Below, in pieces: positions 30,531 to 42,495 of a stretch of DNA of 64,000 nt. The position numbers were made by a program, and so were the translations under genes. Origin of the DNA: an uncultured Gammaproteobacteria bacterium. Lineage in GTDB: Bacteria > Pseudomonadota > Gammaproteobacteria > Eutrophobiales > Eutrophobiaceae. The DNA is taken from NCBI GenBank assembly GCA_943788005.1, contig CALSOP010000002.1, positions 62,001 through 126,000 of the forward strand, in the 5' to 3' direction. How positions within the stretch are numbered: position 1 is the first letter of the stretch; each line of letters opens with the position of its first letter. The notes beneath the pieces were generated by a model. That model saw nothing but the letters and a program-made list of their open reading frames with translations, did no database searches and had not been told where the DNA came from.

Positions 30531-30591
30531 TTCGTTTTATCCTGTTAATGACTTATCATATGTTAAAAAAACCAAGGATACCTTTTTCAAG

Positions 30592-31902
30592 ATGAATGTT
30601 GATACCTTAATTCATGCCCGATGGATTATACCGGTGGAACCGGCAAATACCGTCTATGAAAATTATTCCATTGCAATCAAAGAGGACAAGATCGAAGGGA
30701 TCCTGCCTACAAGTGATGCGCGGAAGAAATTTTCGGCATCAGAAGAACACAATCTGCTTCAACATGCACTCATCCCCGGCTTAATTAATGCACATACCCA
30801 TGCAGCCATGACGCTATTACGTGGACTAGCAGATGACTTGCCATTAATGGAATGGCTGAATGAGCATATCTGGCCTGCTGAACAGAAATGGGTCAATCCA
30901 GAATTCGTCAAAGACGGTACGGAGATCGCTGTTGCCGAAATGATTCGTGGTGGCACCACCTGCTTCAACGACATGTATTTCTTCCCGGATCAAACAGCAG
31001 AAGTCTGCGCCCATGTCGGCATGCGCGTCGTCGTCGGCTTGATACTGATCGACTTTCCTACAGCTTGGGCCGAAAATGCTGATGAATACATACTCAAAGG
31101 TGAACAAGTACACGATACCTATCGTCACAACCCCTTGGTCAACACCGCCTTTGCACCACACGCGCCCTACACTGTTTCGGACGAACCACTTAAACGTATC
31201 TATGTCGTCGCCGAAGAACTCGACATCCCGATTCATATGCACATCCATGAAACCGCATTTGAAATTGAGCAAAGCATAGAACAACACAGTAAACGCCCTC
31301 TACAACGGTTATCAGAACTCGGCCTAATCAGCCCACGCATGTTGGCTGTGCACATGACGCAACTAGAACAAACAGAAATACAAGAACTCGCTAAACTCGG
31401 TGTGAGTGTTGCCCACTGCCCTGAATCAAATCTAAAACTTGCTAGCGGCTTTTGCCCGGCAGCGCAATTACATAAGGCCGGTGTGAATGTCTGCATCGGT
31501 ACCGATGGCACCGCCAGTAATAATGATCTGGATATGATCGGCGAAATGCGCACCGCCGCCATACTCGCCAAAGGCGTCGCTAACGACAGTACCGTCCTCG
31601 ATGCACACACCACATTGAAGATGGCAACACTCAATGGCGCAAAAGCACTCGGCCTAAATGAATCAATCGGTTCATTAAAGAAAGGTAAGCAAGCCGACAT
31701 TGTCGCGATCAACCTCGATCAACTCGAAACCGTACCTATGTACGAACCGCTATCGCAAATTATTTACGCAGGAAATCGAGAACAAGTTAGCGATGTCTGG
31801 ATAGCTGGGAAACAAGTCTTGAAGAGCAGAGAATTAACAACGATGGAATATTCCAGATTGATGGAAAAAGCAAAGGAATGGGAAACTAAAATTAAAGGAT
31901 AA
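30592..31902 (+). CDS. mtaD: 5'-methylthioadenosine/S-adenosylhomocysteine deaminase
   Basis: An amidohydrolase that deaminates methylthioadenosine to methylthioinosine (and may accept S-adenosylhomocysteine). I prefer the ATG at 30592 (MNVDTLIHARWIIP): the in-frame start 72 bases upstream would run into the mtnA coding region, and the family begins here, giving 436 residues. Metal ligands are in NAHTHAAM, the HxHE-like MHIHETAFE, the AHMTQL histidine and GTDGTASNND. Next to mtnA, and given the thioinosine-type phosphorylase at 11.3 kb, it marks the deaminating branch of methylthioadenosine salvage. Confidence 0.92.
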   Translation: MNVDTLIHARWIIPVEPANTVYENYSIAIKEDKIEGILPTSDARKKFSASEEHNLLQHALIPGLINAHTHAAMTLLRGLADDLPLMEWLNEHIWPAEQKWVNPEFVKDGTEIAVAEMIRGGTTCFNDMYFFPDQTAEVCAHVGMRVVVGLILIDFPTAWAENADEYILKGEQVHDTYRHNPLVNTAFAPHAPYTVSDEPLKRIYVVAEELDIPIHMHIHETAFEIEQSIEQHSKRPLQRLSELGLISPRMLAVHMTQLEQTEIQELAKLGVSVAHCPESNLKLASGFCPAAQLHKAGVNVCIGTDGTASNNDLDMIGEMRTAAILAKGVANDSTVLDAHTTLKMATLNGAKALGLNESIGSLKKGKQADIVAINLDQLETVPMYEPLSQIIYAGNREQVSDVWIAGKQVLKSRELTTMEYSRLMEKAKEWETKIKG

Positions 31903-31971
31903 GAAAGATTAACCGATACTGTCTCTATTAACTTTTAATATCGAATATTTATAGTGAATTGATTTTTAAAG

Positions 31972-32343
31972 ATGAATGTAAAAGAGACTAAAACAATCGA
32001 TAAACGTTTAAATTATGGATTACGTCGCATTTCAGATCGGCTTTTTTATGCCAGAATTCAAGCAAAGCTCACACAAGAAGAAGTGGCCAAAATTCGGAAT
32101 ATAACTGCAAGCACCGTCAAGCGCTGGGAAACACGCGACGGTGCGCCAAAAAATCAGAACCTGATAATGGAATTGGCCGAGATTTATAATATCTCATACC
32201 CATGGTTATCATTTCATTATGGATGGGAAGAATATAATTTTGAACAAGGGTTTGATCCTGAATTTATTAAGGATATGTGGTGTAAACTCGATAGAGAAAA
32301 ACACAAAGTCGCAGTGATACACCTTCAAAAATTGATGTCATAA
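31972..32343 (+). CDS. XRE-family helix-turn-helix regulator
   Basis: A 123-residue protein with an XRE/Cro-CI HTH from about residue 15 to 72 (RLFYARIQAKLTQEEVAKI, recognition helix ASTVKRWETRDGAP), then a short C-terminal helical region with PWLSFHYGWEEYNF. No metal or ligand domain is evident. It stands alone, 69 bases after mtaD on the same strand, and faces rnt convergently. Target genes are unknown; autoregulation or mtaD/mtnA are guesses only. Confidence 0.75.
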   Translation: MNVKETKTIDKRLNYGLRRISDRLFYARIQAKLTQEEVAKIRNITASTVKRWETRDGAPKNQNLIMELAEIYNISYPWLSFHYGWEEYNFEQGFDPEFIKDMWCKLDREKHKVAVIHLQKLMS

Positions 32344-32365
32344 GAATATATAAATTAGTAGTTAA

Positions 32366-33028
32366 TCAATCTTCAAATAGTCCCGAATACTCATTCCATT
32401 TATTAACAATCTCACAAAACAATAACGCAGTTTGTTCAGCATCATAGCGCGCAGAATGAGCTTCTTTAGTATCCCATTTCAGTCCTGCTTCTTCTGCTGC
32501 ACGCGCTAATACTGTTTGGCCATAGGCAAGTCCTGCCATGGTTGCGGTATCAAAGGAACTGAAGGGATGGAATGGATTACGTTTGATCTGTGTACGTTCA
32601 ACAGCAGCGTTTAAAAAACCCAGATCAAACGAAGCGTTATGCCCAACTAATATGGCACGACTACATTTATGTTCTTTTATTTTTTTGCGTATCGGTTTGA
32701 ATACTTCAAGTAAAGCTTCATTTTCGCTTACAGCAATCTGTTTACGAAAAGGGTGGTTAGGGTCGACGCCAATAAAATCGAGTGATGCTTGATCTAGATT
32801 AGCGCCTTCGAATGGATTGACGTGTTTGGATACGACTTCATCGATACACCATTGGTGTTCTTCATTGACGGCCACCGTTACAGCGGCAATTTCTAATAGT
32901 GCATCTGTAGCCGCATTAAATCCGGCTGTTTCTACATCAACAATGACGGGCAAGAACCCACGGAATCGTTTTGCAACCGGTGATTTATTAGGCGTTGCTT
33001 CCTTTATTTCTTCAGTTGCCATGAACAT
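32366..33028 (-). CDS. rnt: Ribonuclease T
   Basis: RNase T trims 3' ends of tRNA and other stable RNAs. The 220-residue DEDDh exonuclease has VDVETAGFNAATDALLEIA (Exo I), GHNASFDLGFLNAA (Exo II) and HSARYDAEQTA (Exo III). Its start overlaps the end of pyrC by 25 bases; an ATG two codons downstream is also possible. The pyrC-rnt pairing is seen in other gammaproteobacteria. Confidence 0.94.
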   Translation of the reverse strand: MFMATEEIKEATPNKSPVAKRFRGFLPVIVDVETAGFNAATDALLEIAAVTVAVNEEHQWCIDEVVSKHVNPFEGANLDQASLDFIGVDPNHPFRKQIAVSENEALLEVFKPIRKKIKEHKCSRAILVGHNASFDLGFLNAAVERTQIKRNPFHPFSSFDTATMAGLAYGQTVLARAAEEAGLKWDTKEAHSARYDAEQTALLFCEIVNKWNEYSGLFED

Positions 33029-34053
33029 GTCCCTCCGGCGCGAAAGGGGACAATTTGTTCATTACCGAACGGTAATGTCTCGGGAATGGTTTGTTCTTCT
33101 TTCACTAATGTCATTTGATCTGTATTTCGTGGTAAGTCGTAGTAATCCGCACCATAGTGGCTGGCGAAAGCTTCAAGTTTATCGAGTTGTCCTGCCGCAT
33201 CGAATGCTTCTGCGTATATCTCTAGTGCGTTAGGCGCGGAATAGATACCGGCACAACCGCAGCTGGTTTCTTTTGTGCTGCGCGCATGCGGCGCGCTATC
33301 GGTACCGAGGAAAAATTTTGGATTACCACTGGTCGCCGCTGCTGATACCGCTTGACGATCATCTTCTGCCTTCAATATAGGCAGGCAATAATGATGTGGT
33401 TGTAAACCACCTTTAAATAAATCATTTCTATTTAAGAGTATATGTTGCGGTGTAATCGTTGCAGCAATTTTATCACTTGTCTCCATAACAAAGTCAGCCG
33501 CAGCGCGTGTTGTAATATGTTCAAAGACTACCTTAAGTTCAGGAAGTTCTTTTACCAAAGGCGTTAGCACTTTATCTATAAAAACGGCTTCACGGTCAAA
33601 CACATCGACATCATCACCTGTTACTTCACCATGCACCAAGAGTGGCAAGCCATGTTTCATCATCGCTTCGAGGGCTAGATAGGTTTTTTTTATATCTGTG
33701 ACACCTTGATCGGAATTGGTCGTAGCACCTGCGGGATAATACTTTAATGCCTTAATAATATTCGAGTCTGCTGCTGTTTTTATCAACTCTACTGATGTGT
33801 TATCTGTGAGATATAAGGTCATCAGCGGTTCGAAATTATACTTTTCATCGACACACTGTAATATACGTTCCCGATAAGCCAGTGCCATTTCTGTATTAAC
33901 CACGGGTGGTTTAAGATTAGGCATGACTATCGCTCGCGAAAATTGCGCTGCGGTATGATTCACAACACTGGACAATGCAACACCATCGCGCAGATGGAGA
34001 TGGAAGTCGTCAGGTTTTGCCAAGGTTAATTTTTTCTGGGTTATCGTTTGCAT
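33004..34053 (-). CDS. pyrC: Dihydroorotase
   Basis: PyrC cyclises carbamoyl aspartate to dihydroorotate in pyrimidine synthesis. The 349-residue length and the DDFHLHLRDG metal motif identify the class II, E. coli-like enzyme; KYYPAGATTNSDQG carries the carbamylated lysine and FLGTDSAPH the catalytic aspartate. Transcribed ahead of rnt, and divergent from the aldo/keto reductase with 66 bases between. Confidence 0.95.
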   Translation of the reverse strand: MQTITQKKLTLAKPDDFHLHLRDGVALSSVVNHTAAQFSRAIVMPNLKPPVVNTEMALAYRERILQCVDEKYNFEPLMTLYLTDNTSVELIKTAADSNIIKALKYYPAGATTNSDQGVTDIKKTYLALEAMMKHGLPLLVHGEVTGDDVDVFDREAVFIDKVLTPLVKELPELKVVFEHITTRAAADFVMETSDKIAATITPQHILLNRNDLFKGGLQPHHYCLPILKAEDDRQAVSAAATSGNPKFFLGTDSAPHARSTKETSCGCAGIYSAPNALEIYAEAFDAAGQLDKLEAFASHYGADYYDLPRNTDQMTLVKEEQTIPETLPFGNEQIVPFRAGGTCSWQLKK

Positions 34054-34119
34054 AGTTGGATGAAATTATTACATATTAAAGATGAAAGGTATCTACACAC
34101 TTCATAAAGAGAGAAGAAT

Positions 34120-35160
34120 ATGGAATTTACAAAGTTAGGCAACACCGACATCAAAGTCAGCCGCATTTGTCTCGGTACCATGACATGGGGTGAACAAAAC
34201 ACTGAAGCCGAAGCACACCAGCAATTAGATTATGCAGTTGATGCAGGGATTAATTTCATCGATACCGCCGAGATGTACCCGGTACCGCCTACAGAAGAAA
34301 CACAAGGTCTGACTGAAACCTATATTGGTACCTGGCTAGCTAAAAGACAAGATCGCGATAAGCTAATCATTGCCAGCAAAGTTTGTGGCCAAAATCTTTT
34401 TGCTCCCTACTTACGTAATGGTCAAGCCAAACTAGATAAAAAGAATATCCATCAGGCGCTAGATGCTTCACTCAAACGGTTGCAAACAGATTACATCGAT
34501 CTCTATCAAACACATTGGCCGGATCGTGACACCAATTATTTCGGTCAACTGGGTTATTACCATGTCCCAGAAAAAGACGGCATTGCAATTGCCGAGACGC
34601 TAGATGTGCTTAATGGTCTGGTCAAAGAAGGTAAGATTCGAATGATTGGAATCTCAAATGAAACCCCATGGGGTTGTGCTGAATATCTTCGTGCTGCAAA
34701 CGAGCTCAATTTACCAAGGATAGTCAGTATTCAGAATCCCTATAATTTATTGAATCGAACATTTGAAATTGGTCTTGCCGAGTTTGCCCATCGAGAACAA
34801 ACTGGCTTATTAGCTTATTCTCCACTCGCCTTTGGTGTTTTGAGTGGAAAATTTTTAAATGGTGCTAGGCCTGCGGGCACGCGACTGGTGTTGTGGGATC
34901 GTTTTAGCCGCTATACAAACCCACAGGCCGATGCGGCAACCGCAGCCTATGTCAAACTGGCGCAAGAAAATGATTTGGATCCAGCACAAATGGCATTGGC
35001 TTTTGTGAACAGCCGACCTTTTCTGACTAGTAATATCATTGGCGCCACATCCATGGAACAACTCAAGAGTAATGTCGAGAGCATCGATATCAATCTCCCT
35101 AAAAAAATCATCAAAGCAATCGAAGCTATCCATGAAAAAAATCCAAATCCTTCTCCTTAA
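34120..35160 (+). CDS. Aldo/keto reductase, Tas-like
   Basis: A 346-residue NADPH-dependent aldo/keto reductase of the Tas/YajO-like branch. Features are LGTMTWGEQNT (20-30), the catalytic Asp/Tyr pair in FIDTAEMYP (about 46-54), the lysine in IASKVCG, the histidine in DLYQTHWPD, and the cofactor loop AYSPLAFGVLSG. The Shine-Dalgarno GAGAAGAA precedes the ATG. The natural substrate is unknown. Its end overlaps a small membrane protein gene by 29 bases. Confidence 0.88.
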   Translation: MEFTKLGNTDIKVSRICLGTMTWGEQNTEAEAHQQLDYAVDAGINFIDTAEMYPVPPTEETQGLTETYIGTWLAKRQDRDKLIIASKVCGQNLFAPYLRNGQAKLDKKNIHQALDASLKRLQTDYIDLYQTHWPDRDTNYFGQLGYYHVPEKDGIAIAETLDVLNGLVKEGKIRMIGISNETPWGCAEYLRAANELNLPRIVSIQNPYNLLNRTFEIGLAEFAHREQTGLLAYSPLAFGVLSGKFLNGARPAGTRLVLWDRFSRYTNPQADAATAAYVKLAQENDLDPAQMALAFVNSRPFLTSNIIGATSMEQLKSNVESIDINLPKKIIKAIEAIHEKNPNPSP

Positions 35161-35518
35161 TTTATATATAAGCCTCAGCTGTGTTTTGACGTCTCCCGCT
35201 GCTTTTGCATCAGAGGCAGAGGAGATATGGTTATATGTATTTTTATTTCCAGTTTATTTTGTATTGGCTCTGCAATCTCTTCTTGGATTGTTTATGTTGT
35301 CAATGAAACAATTCAATTCTAGGAAATCTATTTTAGTAACTATTATTCCGGCAAGTTTGTTGATGATAATTGGAATATTAATCACACTTTATTTCCAATC
35401 TATAAATCAATTGCAGGATCTTCTCTTAATATACTTATTGTTTGGTCTATTTATTTTTGTACTTCCATCTATTCAATATGTAATTTTAAATAATTCTAGT
35501 AAGCGCTCCGATAAATAA
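35132..35518 (+). CDS. Small membrane protein with signal sequence, unknown function
   Basis: I start this at ATG 35132 (MKKIQILLLNLY) because the next residues form a signal peptide ending near SPAAFA at 25; an earlier in-frame start would lie deep inside the reductase gene. The 128-residue product then has three hydrophobic segments (about 33-53, 61-83 and 93-117), with a positively charged tail. No family is recognised. The 29-base overlap with the upstream gene suggests coupled translation, though no functional tie is evident. Confidence 0.65.
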   Translation: MKKIQILLLNLYISLSCVLTSPAAFASEAEEIWLYVFLFPVYFVLALQSLLGLFMLSMKQFNSRKSILVTIIPASLLMIIGILITLYFQSINQLQDLLLIYLLFGLFIFVLPSIQYVILNNSSKRSDK

Positions 35519-35622
35519 GGGCATAGAGACAATCTACCTGGCTGTTTGAATCAAAATTAGACCATTAGAATTGGCTCAAACAAAGTGCTAATCCATGTAT
35601 AATCTGAGGTCTTATTTAATAA

Positions 35623-37011
<1,389 letters not shown>

Positions 37012-37037
37012 TAAGGACAGCAGGACGGGAAGAAAAC

Positions 37038-37553
37038 ATGAATAACCTTGATGATTACATTCTGGGCGAGTCTACCGGTGAAGCCATCAAAGTCGAAACA
37101 CGTCAGGATAACGCGGAAGCGGCACTGGCGCTGGTAAAACAATGTAATCAGAAACTCGCCATCATTTCCCATGAACTGGATCCATTTGTCTACAACCAAC
37201 CTGAATTTGTCGAAGCCGTAAGGCAATTGGCATTAAAAGGAAGGTATGTTGATATACGTATCCTTGCCTTTGAACCCGAGATAATAGTACGCAAAGGTCA
37301 TAAACTCGTTGATTTAGCAGCAAAAATCAGCAGTTATATCGAAATCCGTAAACCTTCGTCGCAATATAAATCATTCAACGAAGCGGTACTGATTGTCGAT
37401 GAAGTAGGATACCTGTTTCGAGAAAGCGTTGAACGATACAGGGGAAAAGTAAACTTCAATGGCCGTCGCGAGTCGAAATACATGTTAGAGGTTTTTAATA
37501 GTATGTGGGATACGTCTAAACCTGACCCCAATTTTAGAAGGATGCACATTTGA
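37038..37553 (+). CDS. DUF7931-like, phospholipase D-fold-like cytoplasmic protein
   Basis: A 171-residue soluble protein, 26 bases after purB. The pattern QKLAIISHELDPFVYNQPEFVEAVRQLAL followed by RYVDIRILAF and VEVGYLFRES-like strands (positions about 39-75 and 120-130) resembles a PLD-like domain placed in DUF7931, but catalytic HKD motifs are missing. Function unknown. Its stop overlaps the TTG start of the next gene, a tight coupling that suggests the two act together. Confidence 0.6.
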   Translation: MNNLDDYILGESTGEAIKVETRQDNAEAALALVKQCNQKLAIISHELDPFVYNQPEFVEAVRQLALKGRYVDIRILAFEPEIIVRKGHKLVDLAAKISSYIEIRKPSSQYKSFNEAVLIVDEVGYLFRESVERYRGKVNFNGRRESKYMLEVFNSMWDTSKPDPNFRRMHI

Positions 37554-38416
37554 AAAAATTACTTCAACTTACACTAATATTTACTGTAATTATCAGTACG
37601 CCTGTAATAGCAGAACCGATGAAGATCGAGACCATTCCCATGCAAAACAGACAAGTCGAAGATGTTATTCCTATTCTCAAACCATTAGTTGTTGAAGGTG
37701 GCACCGTTACTGGAATAAACAATAAGTTAATCGTTAAGACTACTCCCTCAAATCTTAAACAAATAAAGCAAGTTCTAGCGCAGATCGATAATGCCCCACG
37801 CCGTTTAATGATCAGCGTAAAACAAGATGTCGATGGTAATCTAAATGTTAAGGAAGGCGGTGTCTCGGGACGCTACAGCACTGGAGATGTCACACTAGAA
37901 TCGCCCGACACCGGTCATGGCGGCACTATAATTCAGGGTAAAGACAGCGATGGTAATGTCGTTCGCTACCGCCAATTGCAAACCCGATCGCGCTTAGAAG
38001 ACAGAAATGTATTTCGTGTACAAGCATTAGAGGGCAATCCAGCCTACATCAGTACAGGACAATCTGTACCCATACCTAACCAAACTGCTTTCGTCACCGG
38101 TGGTGGTGGCGTAGTAGTTCAGGATGGTGTGGAATACCGAGACGTAGAATCCGGCTTTTATGTCCTGCCAAGAATCCAGGGCGATAAAGTCACGCTATTG
38201 ATATCATCCAAATTATCCCGCGTCACTCCAAACCAAGCGGCGATATTTGATATTCAAAATGTAGAAACCACCGCGAATGGTCGATTAGGCGAATGGATAC
38301 CAGTCGGTGGTGCCACCCAACATTTCAATGATAGCTCTAAAAGAAACCTGATTAGCACAAAACGACGTGGGCAAGAACAGAGAAATGTATTAGTTAAGGT
38401 GGAAGAGATTAAATAG
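37550..38416 (+). CDS. Secretin short-domain (N-domain) periplasmic protein
   Basis: A 288-residue exported protein starting at TTG 37550, supported by AGAAGGA at 37536-37542 and by overlap with the previous stop. A signal peptide covers about 1-22. Residues 25-80 resemble the secretin N0/short domain (IETIPMQNRQVEDVIPILKPL...KQVLAQIDNAPRRL), and the C-terminal half has beta-rich segments, but there is no secretin pore domain. Comparable proteins occur alone downstream of purB in gammaproteobacteria; role unknown. Confidence 0.7.
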   Translation: MKKLLQLTLIFTVIISTPVIAEPMKIETIPMQNRQVEDVIPILKPLVVEGGTVTGINNKLIVKTTPSNLKQIKQVLAQIDNAPRRLMISVKQDVDGNLNVKEGGVSGRYSTGDVTLESPDTGHGGTIIQGKDSDGNVVRYRQLQTRSRLEDRNVFRVQALEGNPAYISTGQSVPIPNQTAFVTGGGGVVVQDGVEYRDVESGFYVLPRIQGDKVTLLISSKLSRVTPNQAAIFDIQNVETTANGRLGEWIPVGGATQHFNDSSKRNLISTKRRGQEQRNVLVKVEEIK

Positions 38417-38490
38417 TTTTCGCGTGTTTCCACTTTGGCTGATAAAATAGCCAGCCTCAATATCCTTCACTACACATAATCTAAAATTTG

Positions 38491-41400
38491 ATGCTAATAC
38501 TGCCTGGCGGTAACGCCCTTTCTGACTTTCGTGTAAATAAACTTCTTTCTGCCTTGCAGTCATGTGTGCCGGCAATTAGCTCAGTTGACTCGCGCTATGT
38601 CCACTTTGCTGAGACGAGTGCCGTTCTCGATAAAAAAGAAACGGCTCAATTAGACGCCCTGTTAAATTACGGTTCTACGTCTAAAAATACTCCTGATAAT
38701 TCATTCGGACTCATTGTCATTCCAAGACCCGGTACGATCTCTCCATGGTCTAGTAAGGCAAGCGATATAGCTCATAACTCCGGATTAGACAAAATCATTC
38801 GTCTTGAACGCGGTAAAGTTTATTCATTTAATATGAACAATGGTGACACTCTAAATGAAGAACAAATAACCCTACTCAAACCGCATATACATGACCGTAT
38901 GACAGAAATTCTTATCTCTAATGAGAATGATGCTACTACTTTATTTGCTATGACTGAACCCGCCGAGTTGAATCAGGTTGATATCATGGTCGGGGGCATC
39001 GGGGCATTGAAAACAGCCAATATTGAAATGGGTTTGGCTTTATCAAATGACGAAATAGACTACTTATTCACTTCGTTTAAAAGATTGGGGCGCAACCCAA
39101 GCGATGTAGAATTAATGATGTTTGCGCAGGCTAATTCCGAGCATTGCAGGCACAAGATCTTCAATGCGGAGTGGACTATCGATAATGTTAAACAAGAACA
39201 TTCCTTGTTTAAAATGATACGACAAACCCATGAAGCCAATCCGGGCAATGTACTCTCTGCCTATCATGATAATGCCGCCGTTATGGCCGGTTTTAATGGT
39301 GCCCGATTTTTTACAGATCCAGACAATAATCAATATGGTTATCACGATGAAGATATCCATATCTTAATGAAGGTTGAGACGCATAACCATCCAACCGCGA
39401 TATCGCCCTACCCTGGTGCTGCCACCGGTTCTGGTGGAGAAATTCGTGATGAAGCAGCAACCGGACGTGGTGCAAAACCAAAGGCTGGTCTATCTGGTTT
39501 TGCGGTATCAAATTTAAAAATTCCCGGGTTTGAACAAGCCTGGGAAACAGACAATGGCAAACCCGATCGAATTGTTTCGGCGCTCGATATTATGCTCGAA
39601 GGGCCGATTGGTGCAGCAGCCTATAATAATGAGTTTGGCCGCCCGGCCTTGTGTGGTTATTTCCGCACTTATGAACAACGAAAAAATGAATCTTTAATTT
39701 ACGGCTATCACAAACCTATCATGCTTGCCGGTGGTTACGGCATGATTCGCGAATCAGATGTTCATAAACAAGACATTCCTACCGGGGCTAAACTAATCGT
39801 ACTAGGTGGCCCAGCAATGTTGATTGGACTTGGTGGTGGCGCTGCCTCTTCAATGGCTTCAGGTTCAAGTGACGCTTCGCTCGATTTCGCTTCTGTACAA
39901 CGCGATAACCCCGAGATGGAACGACGCTGCCAGGAAGTCATCGATCGTTGTTGGGCATTAGGTGATAACAATCCAATCATTAGTATCCATGATGTTGGTG
40001 CTGGTGGTCTTTCAAACGCCATGCCTGAACTCGTTAGTGCGAGTAATCGTGGTGCACAACTGGAATTACGCGAGATTCCTAATGATGAGCCCGGCATGTC
40101 GCCGATGGGTGTTTGGTGTAATGAATCGCAAGAGCGCTACGTGCTTGCGATTAGTGCTGAACAACTTGACCGCTTCACCTCACTTTGCAAACGAGAACGC
40201 GCACCTTATGCGATACTCGGCGATGCAACTGAAAAAGAACAACTCGTTTTAAATGATGCACACTTCAATAATCAAGCGATTGATATACCGATGTCTGTAT
40301 TACTTGGCGAAGATGCCAAGCATGCAACGTGATGCGCAGAGTGAAACTGCCCAGCATTCTGAATTTGATACTTCATCATTAGATTTACAAGAATCAATCA
40401 ATCGAGTGCTGCAACTACCTACAGTCGCTAGTAAAGTCTTTTCTAATTACGATTGGTGACCGTTCAATTTCTGGTTTAGTTGTACGCGATCAAATGGTCG
40501 GTCCTTGGCAAGTCCCCGTTGCAGATTGTGCCGTTACCAGTTCTTCCTATTTTGACTACATAGGTGAAGCGATGGCTATTGGTGAACGTGCTCCTCTTGC
40601 ACTGACCAATGCCGCTGCTTCTGGAAGGATGGCAATTGCCGAAGCGATTATGAATATAGCTGCGGCAAGTATTCTTAAGCTGGATGACATTGCTCTTTCA
40701 GCCAACTGGATGGCAGCCTGTGGTGAGTCTGGCCAAGACGCAAAACTCTATGCCACAGTTTGCTGCAGTTAGTAATCTCTGCAAAGAACTCGGCATTGCT
40801 GTACCTGTCGGGAAGGATTCTCTATCGATGAATACTGTTTGGACTGAGAATAATCAACAACAAAAAGTAACATCGCCTTTGTCATTAAATATCACGGCTT
40901 TCGCTCGGGTCGCAGATGTTCGCCACTCACTGACACCTCAATTACAACAAGATGATCGACACTGTTCTATTTTATATTGATTTAGCCAATGGTAAACAAC
41001 GTCTCGCTGGCTCTGCGCTTATGCCAGGTGTATGAACAATTCGGTAGTGAAACACCTGATCTGGATGATCCAACGTTACTAATCAAGCTTTTTTCAAGCC
41101 TTACAGATTCTAAATGAATCAGATTATATTCTTGCATACCATGATCGATCGGACGGAGGTCTATTTGTAACCTTGGCTGAAATGGCATTCGCAGGACACA
41201 CAGGCATTGATATTGATCTTGACAGAACTGATAACATCATCGCCAATTTATTTAATGAAGAACTCGGTGCAGTTATACAAATAAAGAAAGAACATGAACA
41301 AAGTGTAAAACAAACTTTTATTAATGCTGGCATAATGAAAAAGCCTTCACACTATCGGAACAGTAAACAATGAATTATACTCTTCGACTCAAGCAAGATG

Positions 41401-42365
41401 GATAAACAAGTCTAGAGTTATCCATCCATGATTTACATAAAAAATGGTCTCTCTACCAGTTTTCAAATTCAGTCCCTACGTGACAACCCTGAATGCGCCA
41501 AACAGGAATTTGATCTTATTGGCAATAAGATTGATTCTGGTTTGTTTGTCGACACAACATTTGAACTCGAAAACAACCCACTCGCCTTTATTAACACCGA
41601 TGCAAAACCAAAGATGGCGATCCTGCGGGAGCAAGGCGTTAATGGACAATTAGAAATGGCCGCTGCATTTGATCGTGCCGGCTTTGAATGTGTTGATGTA
41701 CACATGCAGGACTTGATCGATGGTCAAATAAAACTTGATTCGTTTAATGGTCTGGTTGCCTGTGGTGGATTTTCTTATGGTGATGTCTTGGGTGCTGGTG
41801 GTGGCTGGGCGAAATCTATTTTGTACAATGACAAAATCAGCAAGATGTTTGAAACCTTCTTTAACCGCACCGATACATTTTCGCTTGGTGTCTGTAATGG
41901 CTGCCAGATGATGTCGCAGTTGCGTGATTTAATCCCCGGTGCTTCCGATTGGCCTGACTTCTTACGTAATGAATCTGAACAGTTTGAAGCGCGATCTGGT
42001 AATGGTAGAAGTCATGGAATCACCTTCTATATTATTTAAGAGATATGGCTGGCTCTAAAATTCCTGTCGTGGTTGCTCATGGTGAAGGTCGCGTTTCAAC
42101 TATATCAACAGAACTGATTTCGAATGCAACAATGCGCTATGTTGATAACTCGGGAATGTTCACAGAACGTTATCCAATGAACCCTAATGGGTCAATTAAT
42201 GGTTTAACCGGGTTCACCAATGATGATGGCCGTATTACCATCATGATGCCGCATCCAGAACGGGTGTTCTTACGTAAGCAATTCTCTTACCTGCCTGCAG
42301 AATGGAATAATGAATATAGCCCCTGGATGAAACTATTCCTCAACGCACGAAACTGGCTGGGTTAA
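38491..42365 (+). CDS. purL: Phosphoribosylformylglycinamidine synthase, many frameshifts after 40.3 kb
   Basis: PurL converts FGAR and glutamine to FGAM in purine synthesis. From ATG 38491 the frame is clean to residue ~610 ([29 protein letters not shown]-type [11 protein letters not shown]). After 40320 the translation jumps frame at about 40321, 40440, 40760, 40957, 41022, 41090, 41356, 41376, 41453, 41995 and 42041, and a stop codon lies at 41403-41405. Each jump is explained by one extra base; the span is 1291 codons plus two bases, consistent with eleven insertions. All protein segments, including the glutaminase GVCNGCQMM and PHPERVF, are present and conserved. This is probably a sequencing artefact in a working gene, but a decaying gene is possible. 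Confidence 0.93.
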
Positions 42366-42495
42366 GCCACTAGTCTTTTGTAAATTTAACTGTTGTAAAA
42401 TTGTGAACTATACTTGAAAAACGTTCTAACTACGCTGGCATAAATTCAAGCATGCGCTAGACTTGTGCTAAATAACACGCACTGGATCAACAATC

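Noticed and set aside
30520-30591. Upstream start for mtaD
   Set aside because: The extra 24 residues overlap the mtnA coding start and are not part of the family; ATG 30592 fits the conserved N-terminus.
35039-35131. Upstream start for the small membrane protein
   Set aside because: It lies inside the aldo/keto reductase gene, and only the ATG at 35132 begins a proper signal peptide.
40319-42045. Programmed +1 frameshifting in purL
   Set aside because: The shift sites share no slippery motif, no stop-codon context and no stem, and eleven events in one gene would leave almost no product.
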